Shown here one piece after another: positions 5,847-13,455 of a stretch of DNA of 15,928 bases; position 1 is the first letter of the stretch, and each line of letters starts with the position of its first letter. Location of the stretch: assembly GCA_947581665.1 (NCBI GenBank), contig CANPVI010000014.1, forward strand, positions 1 through 15,928. The letters run 5' to 3'. Below the pieces are notes generated by a model. That model was not told where the DNA came from. It saw nothing but the letters and a program-made list of their open reading frames with translations, and made no database searches. A program made the position numbers and the translations under genes. The DNA is from an uncultured Atopobiaceae bacterium (GTDB lineage: Bacteria > Actinomycetota > Coriobacteriia > Coriobacteriales > Atopobiaceae).

Positions 5847-5909
5847 ATCGCAGGCCCCAGAACCTCCTCAACTTGCCCACGAACTCCGCTCCCTTCACCA
5901 CAGAGGCGC

Positions 5910-8900
5910 CTACTCCCCACTCTCCGCGTGCTCGATCTCCGCGACGTAGGCGGCATGCCATGCGACCCCCTCCTGCTTCCACGCGTCCACGGGCGGGATC
6001 GTGGGGAGCGTGTCGTATTCATTGAGATCAGAGGTCCAGAGGTGGCTTCCAAGGCCGCCATCGGCCGTCTGGAGCGAGTTCCAGAGGCGGTAGATGGGCG
6101 GATTGCCCTCAGGCGCGCCTCCGTAGAACTTCACGCCCTCGTCCCTCCAGCCAAGCGGCACGAGCGCTGCGACCTCAGAGCTGCTCGTGGAGTAGATATG
6201 GTCGCCGTTGTAGGGGTTGTAGAGGCGCGTCACCGCCGTCCTCCCGTGGGCGCTCTCGTCGAAGAGGTAGAAGCCCACGCCTTCGTCCTTCCAGCGGAGC
6301 GTGACGAGGGTGAGGATCTCATGCGCATCGGCGGTGAGCAGGTGCGTGCCGTCGAAGGCGTTGTAGAGACGGTGCACCGCGATGGGCGCCGTGTCCGTGA
6401 CGATGAGCCGCGCGGTGCCCGTGAGCTCGCCATACGTGGCGGTGAGCGTGATCGTGCGCTCGGCGGTGGGCGCCACGATGGCGACGACCGCGCCGGTGCC
6501 GTTTGCGGCCGGCACTCCGATCTCGCACTCGCTACTCGCGCTCACGACGAGCGTGGAGGGATCGATGGCCATGCCGCCCCTCACCACTTCAAGGCTCGGC
6601 TCGAGGGCCGTGAGATCGATCTCCATGTTGAAGAGCGCGATCTCCTCGGGACGCGCCACCTGCACGTCCGGGATGAAGGCAAGGCTTGGGGTCGCCCACT
6701 GCGCGGTGAGCGTGGCATCCGAGGTCACACGCCAGGTGGCGAGATCGACCTCTTGCCAAGCGCCGCTCTCGTCTTGTTGATACCAGCCGAGGAGCTCGAG
6801 GCCCTCGTTCGAAAGACCCGCAGGCACGCGCACCGTGTTCCCACGAGCGATGCGCACCTTCTGCGAGGGAACCGTGCCGTTCCAGAGCCCGCCATTGCCC
6901 TCGAGGGTCACGGTGTAGGTCGTCGGAGACGGGGACGGCGCGGCGGAATCCGGCTCCACTACGAGCGTCGCCGTAGCCTCGAGCTGCTCTCCGCTCGTGG
7001 TCGCGCCCTTGGGATAGCGCGCTTGGATCACGACGCCATTCGAGTCCGCGGGCGTCGCGTTCGGCGCCGTGACGGTGAACGTCGCGACGCTCGTGGGCGT
7101 ACCCGCAACCGGCGTCGATGCGGTTGCCCCGTAGGTCGCGTTCCCGGCGAAGCTAATTGCGAGGTTGCCGGGGGTAATCGCGTTCCCTTCGCTCGGCACG
7201 TAGTTGTACGGCGGAAGCACGCCCGTCTGGAGCGGCTCCGGCAGGATCGCCGCCGTATAGGTAACCGGCACCGACGGCTTCGTCGTTTGCGTAAGCGGCC
7301 AGAGGACGAGAAACTGCTCGTTCTCGCTCCCCCACATTGCCGTAAGCGTCGTCGATTCGGTGAATGTCTGCTTGGAGAGATCGACGCTATGCCAATAGCC
7401 GTGAACGGGCGTGACGCCATCCCCATCGCTATCCACATCGCCGGTCGTCTCAGTGGTCTCGTACCACTTGTACCAGGCGAGGAGTGTGTTTCCGGTGTAA
7501 TTGACCTTGTTGAGTTCAGTGATCTGGGTGTCTTCGAGCTTCCCGACGTTCTTGTCGAGCTCAAGGGTCTGGAAGGGGACGCCGTTCCACGTGCCGCCGT
7601 TTCCCTGGAAGGTGACGTAGACGGGATCGATGCCATCGGCAACCGTGAACCCCACCTCGGCTGATGCGCCTTCCCACGTCGCAGTGACCGTTACCGTGCC
7701 GTTTTCCTTCGGCGCCGTCACCTCAAACGTCGCCGTGTTGTTCTCGACTCTGAGTTGACCGGTCGCGCATGCGGGTTCCGTAGCGATTTGCACGTCCTCC
7801 GGAAGCAGCGTGGGTTGGCTGCCGAGCGACGGATCTGTGGTCGCCGTCGCCTCGAGCGACACCGTACCTCCGGCCTTGATCTCGCTGTTCTCGAGCGCAA
7901 GCGCAAGATGGGGCGCTCCCCATTGGGCGTAGTACTCGGTCTTTGCGCTCACGGTTTGGGGAAAGGTCAGAACGCTCGACGCACCGGTTTGCGTCGAGGC
8001 CCATCCGAGGAAGACGCTGCCGAACTTGGTTGGAGGAGTTGCTGGCGCGTAGACGGAAGTGCTCGAATCCACTTTGAGCGTCTGCTGAGGGTTCTCGGCC
8101 GAATCCCAGTTCCCACCATTCGCGTCAAATGTGACGTCGTACTTTTCCTTCACCCAGATTGCGGTGAGCTCCGTGTCGCGATTGAAGACGTACGTGGCGA
8201 GGTTGGCTACCACTCCGCCCTGCGAATCCTTCCAGTAGCTGAATTCGTTATCGGATTTGGTGAGATTCCCCTCCGGCACGGAGATGAGCCCTGTCGCCGA
8301 GGTGACGAGTGGCCCTACTGAAGACTGGGATCCCCAAGTGCCACCATCAAGGTCGAAGGTGACCTGGTAGAGCATGGGGAAGGCAAGTGGCTTCACCACG
8401 CCCTTCGCATCCTCGCCGTACACCTCTTCGAGAAGTTCCCAGGGTTCCGGCTGGATGCTGGTGGTACGGCCTTGTGGGGCGCTACCGAAGGTGATGCTGC
8501 CCTGCGTCTTCCCCGGATCGTAGCTTGTCGTCGCGTTTCCCAAGGGAGAGATGGAATCGGCAACCACCGGAAAGAACGTCGTGAGGAGCGCGGTATCAAT
8601 CGTCGGCTGGGAAGTGTCCGAGTCACCGAAGTGGTAGGAAAGCTCGAGGTTGACGCTTTGCCCTGCCTTGACGCCGTTCTCCACGGGGTTATTCGGTGCC
8701 CCGCCAGGCTGCGTGCTTGAGGGCGTGAAGCCGAGCGATGTCAAGGCGAGGGGCTCGATCTGGACGTACTTGCCTCCAAGCGAGATGCCCGTCGTACCTG
8801 CTGTTTGCGTGTTACCCGCTCCCGCGAAGCTGAGAACGTCGAGACCGATCGAACTGCTGTCTCCACCCTGCGCAAGCCAGGGATAGAAATCGTCATCGCC

Positions 8901-9851
8901 GGTGCTCGACGCATTGAGGATGACGGGGCAGCCGATGGCGCTCTGGTTACCGGTCACTTTGATGGTTGGGCCCTCGCCCGTTTCTCCGGTCCCATTCTTC
9001 ACGGTCACGCTGCCGGCGTTGATCCCATTTGATGAAGGCCCTGTGCCGCTTGCCGTGAGTTTGCCTCCGGTAACGACTAGCTTCGTGGCGCTGATGGCGT
9101 TCGACTTGGTGCCGCTCATCGTGGCGGTGATGGTGCCGCCGTTGATGGTGAGGGTGCCCGCGGAGAGGGCCTGCTGGTAGTTGGCGGTGTTTTCGGCTTT
9201 GATGGTGCCGCTGTTGATCGTGAGGGAACCGGTGAGGAACGTGCTCGTGCCGCTGAGCGTGCCGCCGAGGAGGAGGCCGTTGATGGTGGGACCAGCCGCT
9301 GACAACGTGCCCACCGTGAGGTTCCGCGCGATGATCGAGATGGCGGCGTTCGCATGGCTCGTCGAGTCGTAGAGCGTGAGGGTTGGATTTGATCCCTCTC
9401 CCGTGATCGTGAGGTCGACGGGCGACCAGATCGCCGAGTACCTGTCGCTCGCGTAGATGGTGTTCGTGCCGCTCACCACGAGGTTCGTCACGCCGTTGAG
9501 GATGGTCGTGTGGCGCGCCTCGCCACTGTTGAACTCGTCGATCGTCACGCCATCCAGCTTGATCGTCGCCTTGTTCGTCGCGGGGACGATGATCTGGTCG
9601 AACTCAGGCGCCGAAGTCCCGGAGATCGTAATCGTGCCCGACGGCGCGTTCACCGTGACTACGCCGTTACTCGCGCTCACCTGCGAGTTCGAGAGCTCGC
9701 CCCCGCTCCACGTAAACGAGAGCCCGTAATACGTCACCGGCGTATCCGCCATCGCGGGACGCGCGAAGGCGATGCCAGCGAGCAGCAGGAGCGCGAGCAC
9801 GAGGGCGCCGACGCCTCGGCGTGAAGTGCGGATCGCGGAGCCTGGTTTCAT
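5910..9851 (-). CDS. Large secreted modular surface protein: beta-helix-like region, InlB/Flg_new repeats, Ig-like modules, DUF5648-like C-terminus
   Basis: A 1313-residue protein. A signal peptide (TSRRGVGALVLALLLLAGIAFA core) ends near RPAMA, about residue 36. Residues about 40-340 are a Gly/Thr/Ser-rich repetitive region (TLTINGGTITA-type rungs) typical of a right-handed beta-helix. Four InlB B-repeat/Flg_new units follow, with VTFDLDGGTW (about 495), VTFDANGGNW (about 569), VTFQGNGGTW (about 743) and VTLEGNGGLW (about 977), each ending in an A.W motif. From the second on, each is followed by an Ig-like module. Three DUF5648-like repeats close the protein: RLYNAFDGTHLL (about 1158), RLYNPYNGDHIY (about 1208) and YRLWNSLQ (about 1253). 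There is no LPXTG signal or C-terminal membrane anchor. ATG at 9851 has AAGGA 6 bases upstream; the ATG at 9905 overlaps the likely -10. An adhesin or host/matrix-binding role is inferred only. The middle of the gene is less GC-rich than its neighbours. Confidence 0.9.
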   Translation of the reverse strand: MKPGSAIRTSRRGVGALVLALLLLAGIAFARPAMADTPVTYYGLSFTWSGGELSNSQVSASNGVVTVNAPSGTITISGTSAPEFDQIIVPATNKATIKLDGVTIDEFNSGEARHTTILNGVTNLVVSGTNTIYASDRYSAIWSPVDLTITGEGSNPTLTLYDSTSHANAAISIIARNLTVGTLSAAGPTINGLLLGGTLSGTSTFLTGSLTINSGTIKAENTANYQQALSAGTLTINGGTITATMSGTKSNAISATKLVVTGGKLTASGTGPSSNGINAGSVTVKNGTGETGEGPTIKVTGNQSAIGCPVILNASSTGDDDFYPWLAQGGDSSSIGLDVLSFAGAGNTQTAGTTGISLGGKYVQIEPLALTSLGFTPSSTQPGGAPNNPVENGVKAGQSVNLELSYHFGDSDTSQPTIDTALLTTFFPVVADSISPLGNATTSYDPGKTQGSITFGSAPQGRTTSIQPEPWELLEEVYGEDAKGVVKPLAFPMLYQVTFDLDGGTWGSQSSVGPLVTSATGLISVPEGNLTKSDNEFSYWKDSQGGVVANLATYVFNRDTELTAIWVKEKYDVTFDANGGNWDSAENPQQTLKVDSSTSVYAPATPPTKFGSVFLGWASTQTGASSVLTFPQTVSAKTEYYAQWGAPHLALALENSEIKAGGTVSLEATATTDPSLGSQPTLLPEDVQIATEPACATGQLRVENNTATFEVTAPKENGTVTVTATWEGASAEVGFTVADGIDPVYVTFQGNGGTWNGVPFQTLELDKNVGKLEDTQITELNKVNYTGNTLLAWYKWYETTETTGDVDSDGDGVTPVHGYWHSVDLSKQTFTESTTLTAMWGSENEQFLVLWPLTQTTKPSVPVTYTAAILPEPLQTGVLPPYNYVPSEGNAITPGNLAISFAGNATYGATASTPVAGTPTSVATFTVTAPNATPADSNGVVIQARYPKGATTSGEQLEATATLVVEPDSAAPSPSPTTYTVTLEGNGGLWNGTVPSQKVRIARGNTVRVPAGLSNEGLELLGWYQQDESGAWQEVDLATWRVTSDATLTAQWATPSLAFIPDVQVARPEEIALFNMEIDLTALEPSLEVVRGGMAIDPSTLVVSASSECEIGVPAANGTGAVVAIVAPTAERTITLTATYGELTGTARLIVTDTAPIAVHRLYNAFDGTHLLTADAHEILTLVTLRWKDEGVGFYLFDESAHGRTAVTRLYNPYNGDHIYSTSSSEVAALVPLGWRDEGVKFYGGAPEGNPPIYRLWNSLQTADGGLGSHLWTSDLNEYDTLPTIPPVDAWKQEGVAWHAAYVAEIEHAESGE
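9127..9230 (-). repeat. 72-bp-spaced near-identical units in the surface-protein gene
   Basis: GATGGTGCCGCCGTTGATGG (from 9129) recurs as GATGGTGCCGCTGTTGATCG (from 9201), 72 bp or 24 codons apart. The units encode consecutive rungs of the form LTINSGTI and LTINGGTI. DNA-level identity suggests fairly recent internal duplication of a beta-helix unit. Confidence 0.55.
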
Positions 9852-9903
9852 GGTGCGTCCTTCGCAATGACGAAGATGGATGTGTCGCGTTTCAGTGCGC
9901 ACC

Positions 9904-9934
9904 ATTCTACGGGCTCAAGGCCTCTGTCTCGCAA
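9904..9934 (-). promoter_or_regulatory. Candidate promoter of the surface-protein gene
   Basis: Leftward TAGAAT (9909-9904) is a strong -10 match. TTGCGA (9934-9929) is the same -35 hexamer as in the tRNA promoter but with a long 19-bp spacer. The predicted leader is about 45 nt before the ATG at 9851. Confidence 0.4.
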
Positions 9935-9971
9935 AGAGGGCGGCCCTCCACCAAAAATGGCGAAGGGCCGC
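9931..9971 (-). terminator. Probable terminator downstream of the lipoprotein gene
   Basis: Leftward GCGGCCCT (9971-9964) pairs with AGGGCCGC (9947-9940), 8 bp, around a 16-nt loop containing TTTTT, and is followed by CCTCTTTGC. It lies 30 bases past the lipoprotein stop and separates that gene from the surface-protein gene. Confidence 0.5.
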
Positions 9972-10000
9972 ACAATTTGCCCGAATCTGCGGGTTTGGCG

Positions 10001-10633
10001 TCAGCGGGCGAGCGTCCCGACGAGCGCGGAGTTCAGCGCCTCGAGGCCGCTTGCCGTCGGCTCCCACTCGTAGTCGTCGTCGAGCATCATCTCCACGCTC
10101 ACCTGCGTGGTCTGGGGCTTGAGCTGCATGGTCGCCTCGGCGAGCTGGCCGGGCGTGAGGGACCCTTGGTTGTACGCCTCGCCGATCTTCTTGCAGGTGA
10201 TGGTCACATCCACCGTGGCCGTGGTCTGGCTCGTCTCGGTGGCATCGCCGAGCGTGTAGCTGAAGCCGTCGACCCATGCCTGCGCGACCGCCGGCGTGAG
10301 GAGATCCTGGTCATCCATCTGGTCGATCGTCGGCGTATCGATCTCGTCGACGTCACCACGCTGGAAGAGCATGAGTTCCGCGTCGAGCGCCTGCTTTGCG
10401 CCCTCGGCACCGCCGCCGAGCGTGCTCTGGGACCCCGACGGGGCGGTCTGCGAGGTGATGGTCGTATCGGGCTCGGTGGTCTGCGTCACCTCTTCGGGTA
10501 CCTCGGTCTCCCCATCGCCGACCGGCTCGGGAACCGGCGCGCCGCATGCTCCGAGGCTGATCGCAAGTCCGAATGCCAATGCCGAATAGACGGCGCCCTT
10601 CAGGAGGTGCCTTCCCTGCCGTGCCTCGTTCAT
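10001..10633 (-). CDS. Putative lipoprotein of unknown function
   Basis: A 210-residue protein from the ATG at 10633 (AAAGGA 6 bases upstream; the ATG at 10660 lacks such a site). The N-terminus is basic, followed by a hydrophobic stretch and the lipobox LGAC with Cys30, so it should be exported and lipid-anchored to the outer face of the membrane. Residues 31-80 form an acidic, Thr/Pro/Glu-rich linker. The rest, about 80-210, looks like a folded soluble domain with DAELMLFQRGDVDEID near its start, similar in layout to small coriobacterial and firmicute lipoproteins with a helical/NTF2-like domain, but I do not recognise a family. Two Cys (Cys30 and one in TCKKIGEAY) are present. It is separated from the downstream surface-protein gene by a terminator. 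The promoter region carries a direct repeat. Confidence 0.8.
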   Translation of the reverse strand: MNEARQGRHLLKGAVYSALAFGLAISLGACGAPVPEPVGDGETEVPEEVTQTTEPDTTITSQTAPSGSQSTLGGGAEGAKQALDAELMLFQRGDVDEIDTPTIDQMDDQDLLTPAVAQAWVDGFSYTLGDATETSQTTATVDVTITCKKIGEAYNQGSLTPGQLAEATMQLKPQTTQVSVEMMLDDDYEWEPTASGLEALNSALVGTLAR

Positions 10634-10665
10634 GACATGTCCTTTCCGAGAGGTGGTCATGGCTT

Positions 10666-10700
10666 TAGTTACCCACGTACACCTAAAGGGAGCCTAAAGG
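10666..10700 (-). promoter_or_regulatory. Direct CCTTTAGG repeats at the lipoprotein promoter
   Basis: CCTAAAGG occurs at 10682-10689 and 10693-10700, 11 bp apart on the same strand (CCTTTAGG read leftward). A weak -10-like TAACTA lies at 10671-10666, putting the repeats over the -35 position, where no good -35 hexamer exists. Eleven-base spacing is characteristic of OmpR/PhoB-type response regulator sites, so activation by a two-component system is a reasonable inference. Confidence 0.45.
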
Positions 10701-10786
10701 CCTCGCTTCTCGGACTTTCCATGGGGCACCGTTGCGCCTGCGCCCGCGAGCGGCGAGGAGAGCGGGAGGCCGGACGAGCGGACCCT

Positions 10787-10808
10787 TACACTAGGCGCAT
10801 GCATGCGC
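10787..10808 (+). promoter_or_regulatory. Candidate -10 element and 14-bp palindrome upstream of the aldo/keto reductase gene
   Basis: TACACT (10787-10792) is a plausible -10 with no recognisable -35. Directly after it lies the perfect palindrome GCGCATGCATGCGC (10795-10808), 9 bp before the AAGGAGG ribosome binding site at 10817-10823. The position suits a repressor operator at the transcription start. Confidence 0.4.
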
Positions 10809-10827
10809 ACGACCGCAAGGAGGCACC

Positions 10828-11940
10828 ATGGGCACCATCGACGTCGCCAACACCCCCAAGCTCGGCTTCGGCCTCATGCGCCTTCCCAAGAAGGGCGCCA
10901 CGATCGACATCGACCAAACCTCGGCCATGGTGGACGCCTTTCTCGATGCGGGCTTCACGTACTTCGACACCGCCTACGTGTACCCCGGCTCCGAGCGCGC
11001 GATGGCAAAGGCGCTGGTGAAGCGCCATCCCAGGGAGAGCTACACCGTCGCCACGAAGCTCTTCGCCACCGCGGTGCCCACGGCGAAGCTCGCCAAGGGC
11101 GAACTCGCGAAGAGCCTCGAGAAGGCGGGCCTCGATTATGTGGACTACTACCTCCTCCACTCCATCATGGAGGCGAACTACAAGAAGTACGAGCGCTTCG
11201 GCCTGTGGGACTTCGTGGCCGAGAAGAAGCGCGAGGGCGTGATCCGCCACGTCGGTTTCTCCTTCCACTCCGGCCCGAAGCTCCTCGACCAGCTCCTCAC
11301 CGAGCATCCCGAGGTGGAGTTCGTGCAGTTGCAGATCAACTACGCAGACTGGGAGAACCCCTCCGTGCAATCTCGCGAGAACTGGGAGGTGGCGCGCGCC
11401 CACGAGAAGCCCGTGGTGATCATGGAGCCCGTGAAGGGCGGCCGCCTCGCAAGCCCGCCGGAGAGCGTGCGGGAGCTCTTCCAGAGCGTGCGTCCGGATG
11501 CCTCACCCGCCTCGTGGGCGCTTCGCTTCGCATCCTCGCTCGATGGCATCCTCACCGTGCTCTCCGGCATGTCCACGCTCGAGCAGGTGGAAGACAACAT
11601 CCATACGTTCAAGGACATGGGGCCGCTCTCCGTCGAAGAGCGGCGCGTGATCGCCGACGCCATGACCTTCATGGGCTACTCGAACCAAATCCCCTGCACC
11701 GCATGCGGCTATTGCCTCCAAGGTTGCCCGCGCGGGATCCCCATCCCCGAGGTCTTCAAGGTGCTGAACGACCTCCAGGCGGGAGCCTCGAGGGAGGCGT
11801 GCGCAGCCAAGCTCTCCGAGATCCGCGAGGGCCGCGGCGCACCCTCGGACTGCATCGCATGCGGAAACTGCGAGGCCATTTGCCCGCAGCACATCGAGAT
11901 CATCGAGAACCTCAAGCGCGCCGTCGAGCTCGAAGGCTAG
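10828..11940 (+). CDS. Aldo/keto reductase with C-terminal 2x[4Fe-4S] ferredoxin domain
   Basis: A 370-residue oxidoreductase. Residues 1-280 form an aldo/keto reductase TIM barrel with the catalytic tetrad Asp47 (YFDTAY), Tyr52, Lys77 (ATKL) and His111 (LLHS). The C-terminal about 90 residues carry two ferredoxin motifs: C290-x2-C293-x2-C296-x3-C300-P and C342-x2-C345-x2-C348-x3-C352-P, which should bind two [4Fe-4S] clusters. This fused type is common in anaerobes and probably links NAD(P)H-dependent carbonyl reduction to electron flow through the clusters; the substrate is unknown. Cytoplasmic. ATG at 10828 follows AAGGAGG with a 4-base spacer. It lies 67 bp upstream of the GH4 gene, which seems to have its own promoter-like element, so co-transcription is uncertain. 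Confidence 0.92.
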   Translation: MGTIDVANTPKLGFGLMRLPKKGATIDIDQTSAMVDAFLDAGFTYFDTAYVYPGSERAMAKALVKRHPRESYTVATKLFATAVPTAKLAKGELAKSLEKAGLDYVDYYLLHSIMEANYKKYERFGLWDFVAEKKREGVIRHVGFSFHSGPKLLDQLLTEHPEVEFVQLQINYADWENPSVQSRENWEVARAHEKPVVIMEPVKGGRLASPPESVRELFQSVRPDASPASWALRFASSLDGILTVLSGMSTLEQVEDNIHTFKDMGPLSVEERRVIADAMTFMGYSNQIPCTACGYCLQGCPRGIPIPEVFKVLNDLQAGASREACAAKLSEIREGRGAPSDCIACGNCEAICPQHIEIIENLKRAVELEG

Positions 11941-11956
11941 GAGCCGCCCAGCCCCC

Positions 11957-11980
11957 TGTCACAATGGGAGCTACGTCCCA
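11957..11980 (+). promoter_or_regulatory. Candidate extended -10 and inverted repeat upstream of the GH4 gene
   Basis: TGTCACAAT (11957-11965) fits an extended -10 (TGn then CACAAT). Overlapping it, TGGGA (11965-11969) and TCCCA (11976-11980) form a short inverted repeat around the expected start site. There is no -35 match. It might allow sugar-responsive control of the glycosidase gene. Confidence 0.3.
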
Positions 11981-12007
11981 CCCGCTTTGCCGAGAAAAGG
12001 AGTTCCC

Positions 12008-13411
12008 ATGGCCAAGCATCCCGTGAAGATCGTCACCATCGGCGGAGGTTCGAGCTACACCCCCGAGCTCATGGAGGGATTCATCAAGCGCTACGAGGAG
12101 CTCCCCATCCGCGAGATCTGGCTCGTCGACATCGAGGAGGGGCGCGAGAAGCTCGAGATCGTCGGGCAGATGGCGCAGCGCATGTGGGATGCCTCCCCCT
12201 ACGACGTGAGGGTCCACCTCACGCTCGACCGCCGCGAGGCGCTGCCGGGCGCGGACTTCGTGACCACGCAGTTCCGCGTGGGGCTCCTCTACGCGCGAAT
12301 CAAGGACGAGCGCATCCCGCTCTCCTACGGCATGCTCGGCCAGGAGACGAACGGGGCGGGCGGCATCCTCAAGGCCTTCCGCACGATCCCCGTCATCCTC
12401 GATGTCGTCGAGGACATGAAGGAGCTCTGCCCCGACGCCTGGCTCATCAACTTCACGAACCCCTCGGGCATGGTCACCGAGGCGGTCATGCGCTACGGCC
12501 ACTGGGACAAGGTCGTGGGGTTGTGCAACGTGCCCATCAACGCGATCCTCAAGGAGCCCATGCTCATCGGCAAGGAGCCCGACGAGCTCATCTTCAAGTT
12601 CGCGGGCCTCAACCACTTCCACTGGCACCGCGTCTTCGACCTCGACGGCCACGAGGTCACGCAGGACATCATCGAGAAGATGTGCGATCCGAACGTGGAC
12701 GACGGCACCCCCGCGAACATCTTCCAGGTGCGCTTCTTCCCCGAACAGCTCAAGCGCGCCGGGCTCATCCCCTGCGGCTACCACCGCTACTACTGGCGCC
12801 AGGAGGAGATGCTCGACCACGCGATCGAGGAGTACGCCGATCCCGAGAAGGGCACCCGCGCCCAACAGGTGAAGAAGACCGAGGACGAGCTCTTCGAGCT
12901 CTACAAGGACCCGAACCTCGACCACAAGCCCGAGCAGCTCGCCAAGCGCGGCGGCGCGCACTACTCCGACGCCGCGTGCGAGACCATCAGCGCGATCTAC
13001 AACAACAAGAACGATCACATCGTGCTCTCGACGCGAAACGACGGCGCGGTGCCCGACCTTCCCGCCGACTGCGTGGTGGAGGTCTCCGCGCACGTGGGCT
13101 CCGCGGGCGCGCTTCCCATCGCCTTCGGGCCGCTCCCGCCCGCCGAGCGCGGCTGGCTCCAAGTGATGAAGAACATGGAGCTCTGCGTCTGCGAGGCGGC
13201 GGTGACGGGCGATTACGGCCTCGCACTCGAGGCGTTCTTCCTGAACCCGCAGATCCCCTCGGGCGCCACCGCGAAGCGCGTACTCGATGAGCTCCTCCTC
13301 GCCCACGAGCGCCATCTCCCGCAGTTCGCGCCCGTGATCGCCGAACTCAAGGCCGAGGGCGTGACGATCACCGACCCCGTGGCGCGCAAGCTCACGGAGG
13401 AGGGCCTCTAG
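12008..13411 (+). CDS. Glycoside hydrolase family 4, probable 6-phospho-beta-glucosidase
   Basis: A 467-residue GH4 enzyme. This family cleaves phosphorylated disaccharides by an NAD+- and Mn2+-dependent redox-elimination mechanism in the cytoplasm, usually after PTS uptake. The N-terminal NAD-binding motif is VTIGGGSSYTPE (9-20). Other family marks are FVTTQFRVG (84-92), NFTNPSGMVTEAV (148-160), the metal-binding GLCNVP with Cys173, and GLNHFHW with His203. The CNVP form resembles 6-phospho-beta-glucosidases (CelF/LicH type) more than alpha-type enzymes; exact specificity remains open. ATG at 12008 follows AAGGAG; the in-frame ATG at 11987 lacks a site. No PTS gene is present nearby, so the transporter must be elsewhere. 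Length is normal for the family. Confidence 0.92.
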   Translation: MAKHPVKIVTIGGGSSYTPELMEGFIKRYEELPIREIWLVDIEEGREKLEIVGQMAQRMWDASPYDVRVHLTLDRREALPGADFVTTQFRVGLLYARIKDERIPLSYGMLGQETNGAGGILKAFRTIPVILDVVEDMKELCPDAWLINFTNPSGMVTEAVMRYGHWDKVVGLCNVPINAILKEPMLIGKEPDELIFKFAGLNHFHWHRVFDLDGHEVTQDIIEKMCDPNVDDGTPANIFQVRFFPEQLKRAGLIPCGYHRYYWRQEEMLDHAIEEYADPEKGTRAQQVKKTEDELFELYKDPNLDHKPEQLAKRGGAHYSDAACETISAIYNNKNDHIVLSTRNDGAVPDLPADCVVEVSAHVGSAGALPIAFGPLPPAERGWLQVMKNMELCVCEAAVTGDYGLALEAFFLNPQIPSGATAKRVLDELLLAHERHLPQFAPVIAELKAEGVTITDPVARKLTEEGL

Positions 13412-13455
13412 GAGATGCATCCTGAGCCCACACGACGCCTGCGGGGAGCACGTGC

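Noticed and set aside
5700..7664. Rightward frame of 654 codons opposite the surface-protein gene, starting inside the tRNA region
   Set aside because: It crosses tRNA-Gln and lies antisense to the modular surface protein; composition is Arg/Glu-rich without domains.
9852..9905. Earlier in-frame start for the surface protein at 9905
   Set aside because: It overlaps the likely -10 element and lacks a ribosome binding site; the ATG at 9851 has AAGGA at good spacing and begins a proper signal peptide.
11912..13420. Leftward frame of 502 codons opposite the GH4 gene
   Set aside because: The GH4 reading has complete family motifs and a ribosome binding site; the antisense frame has neither.
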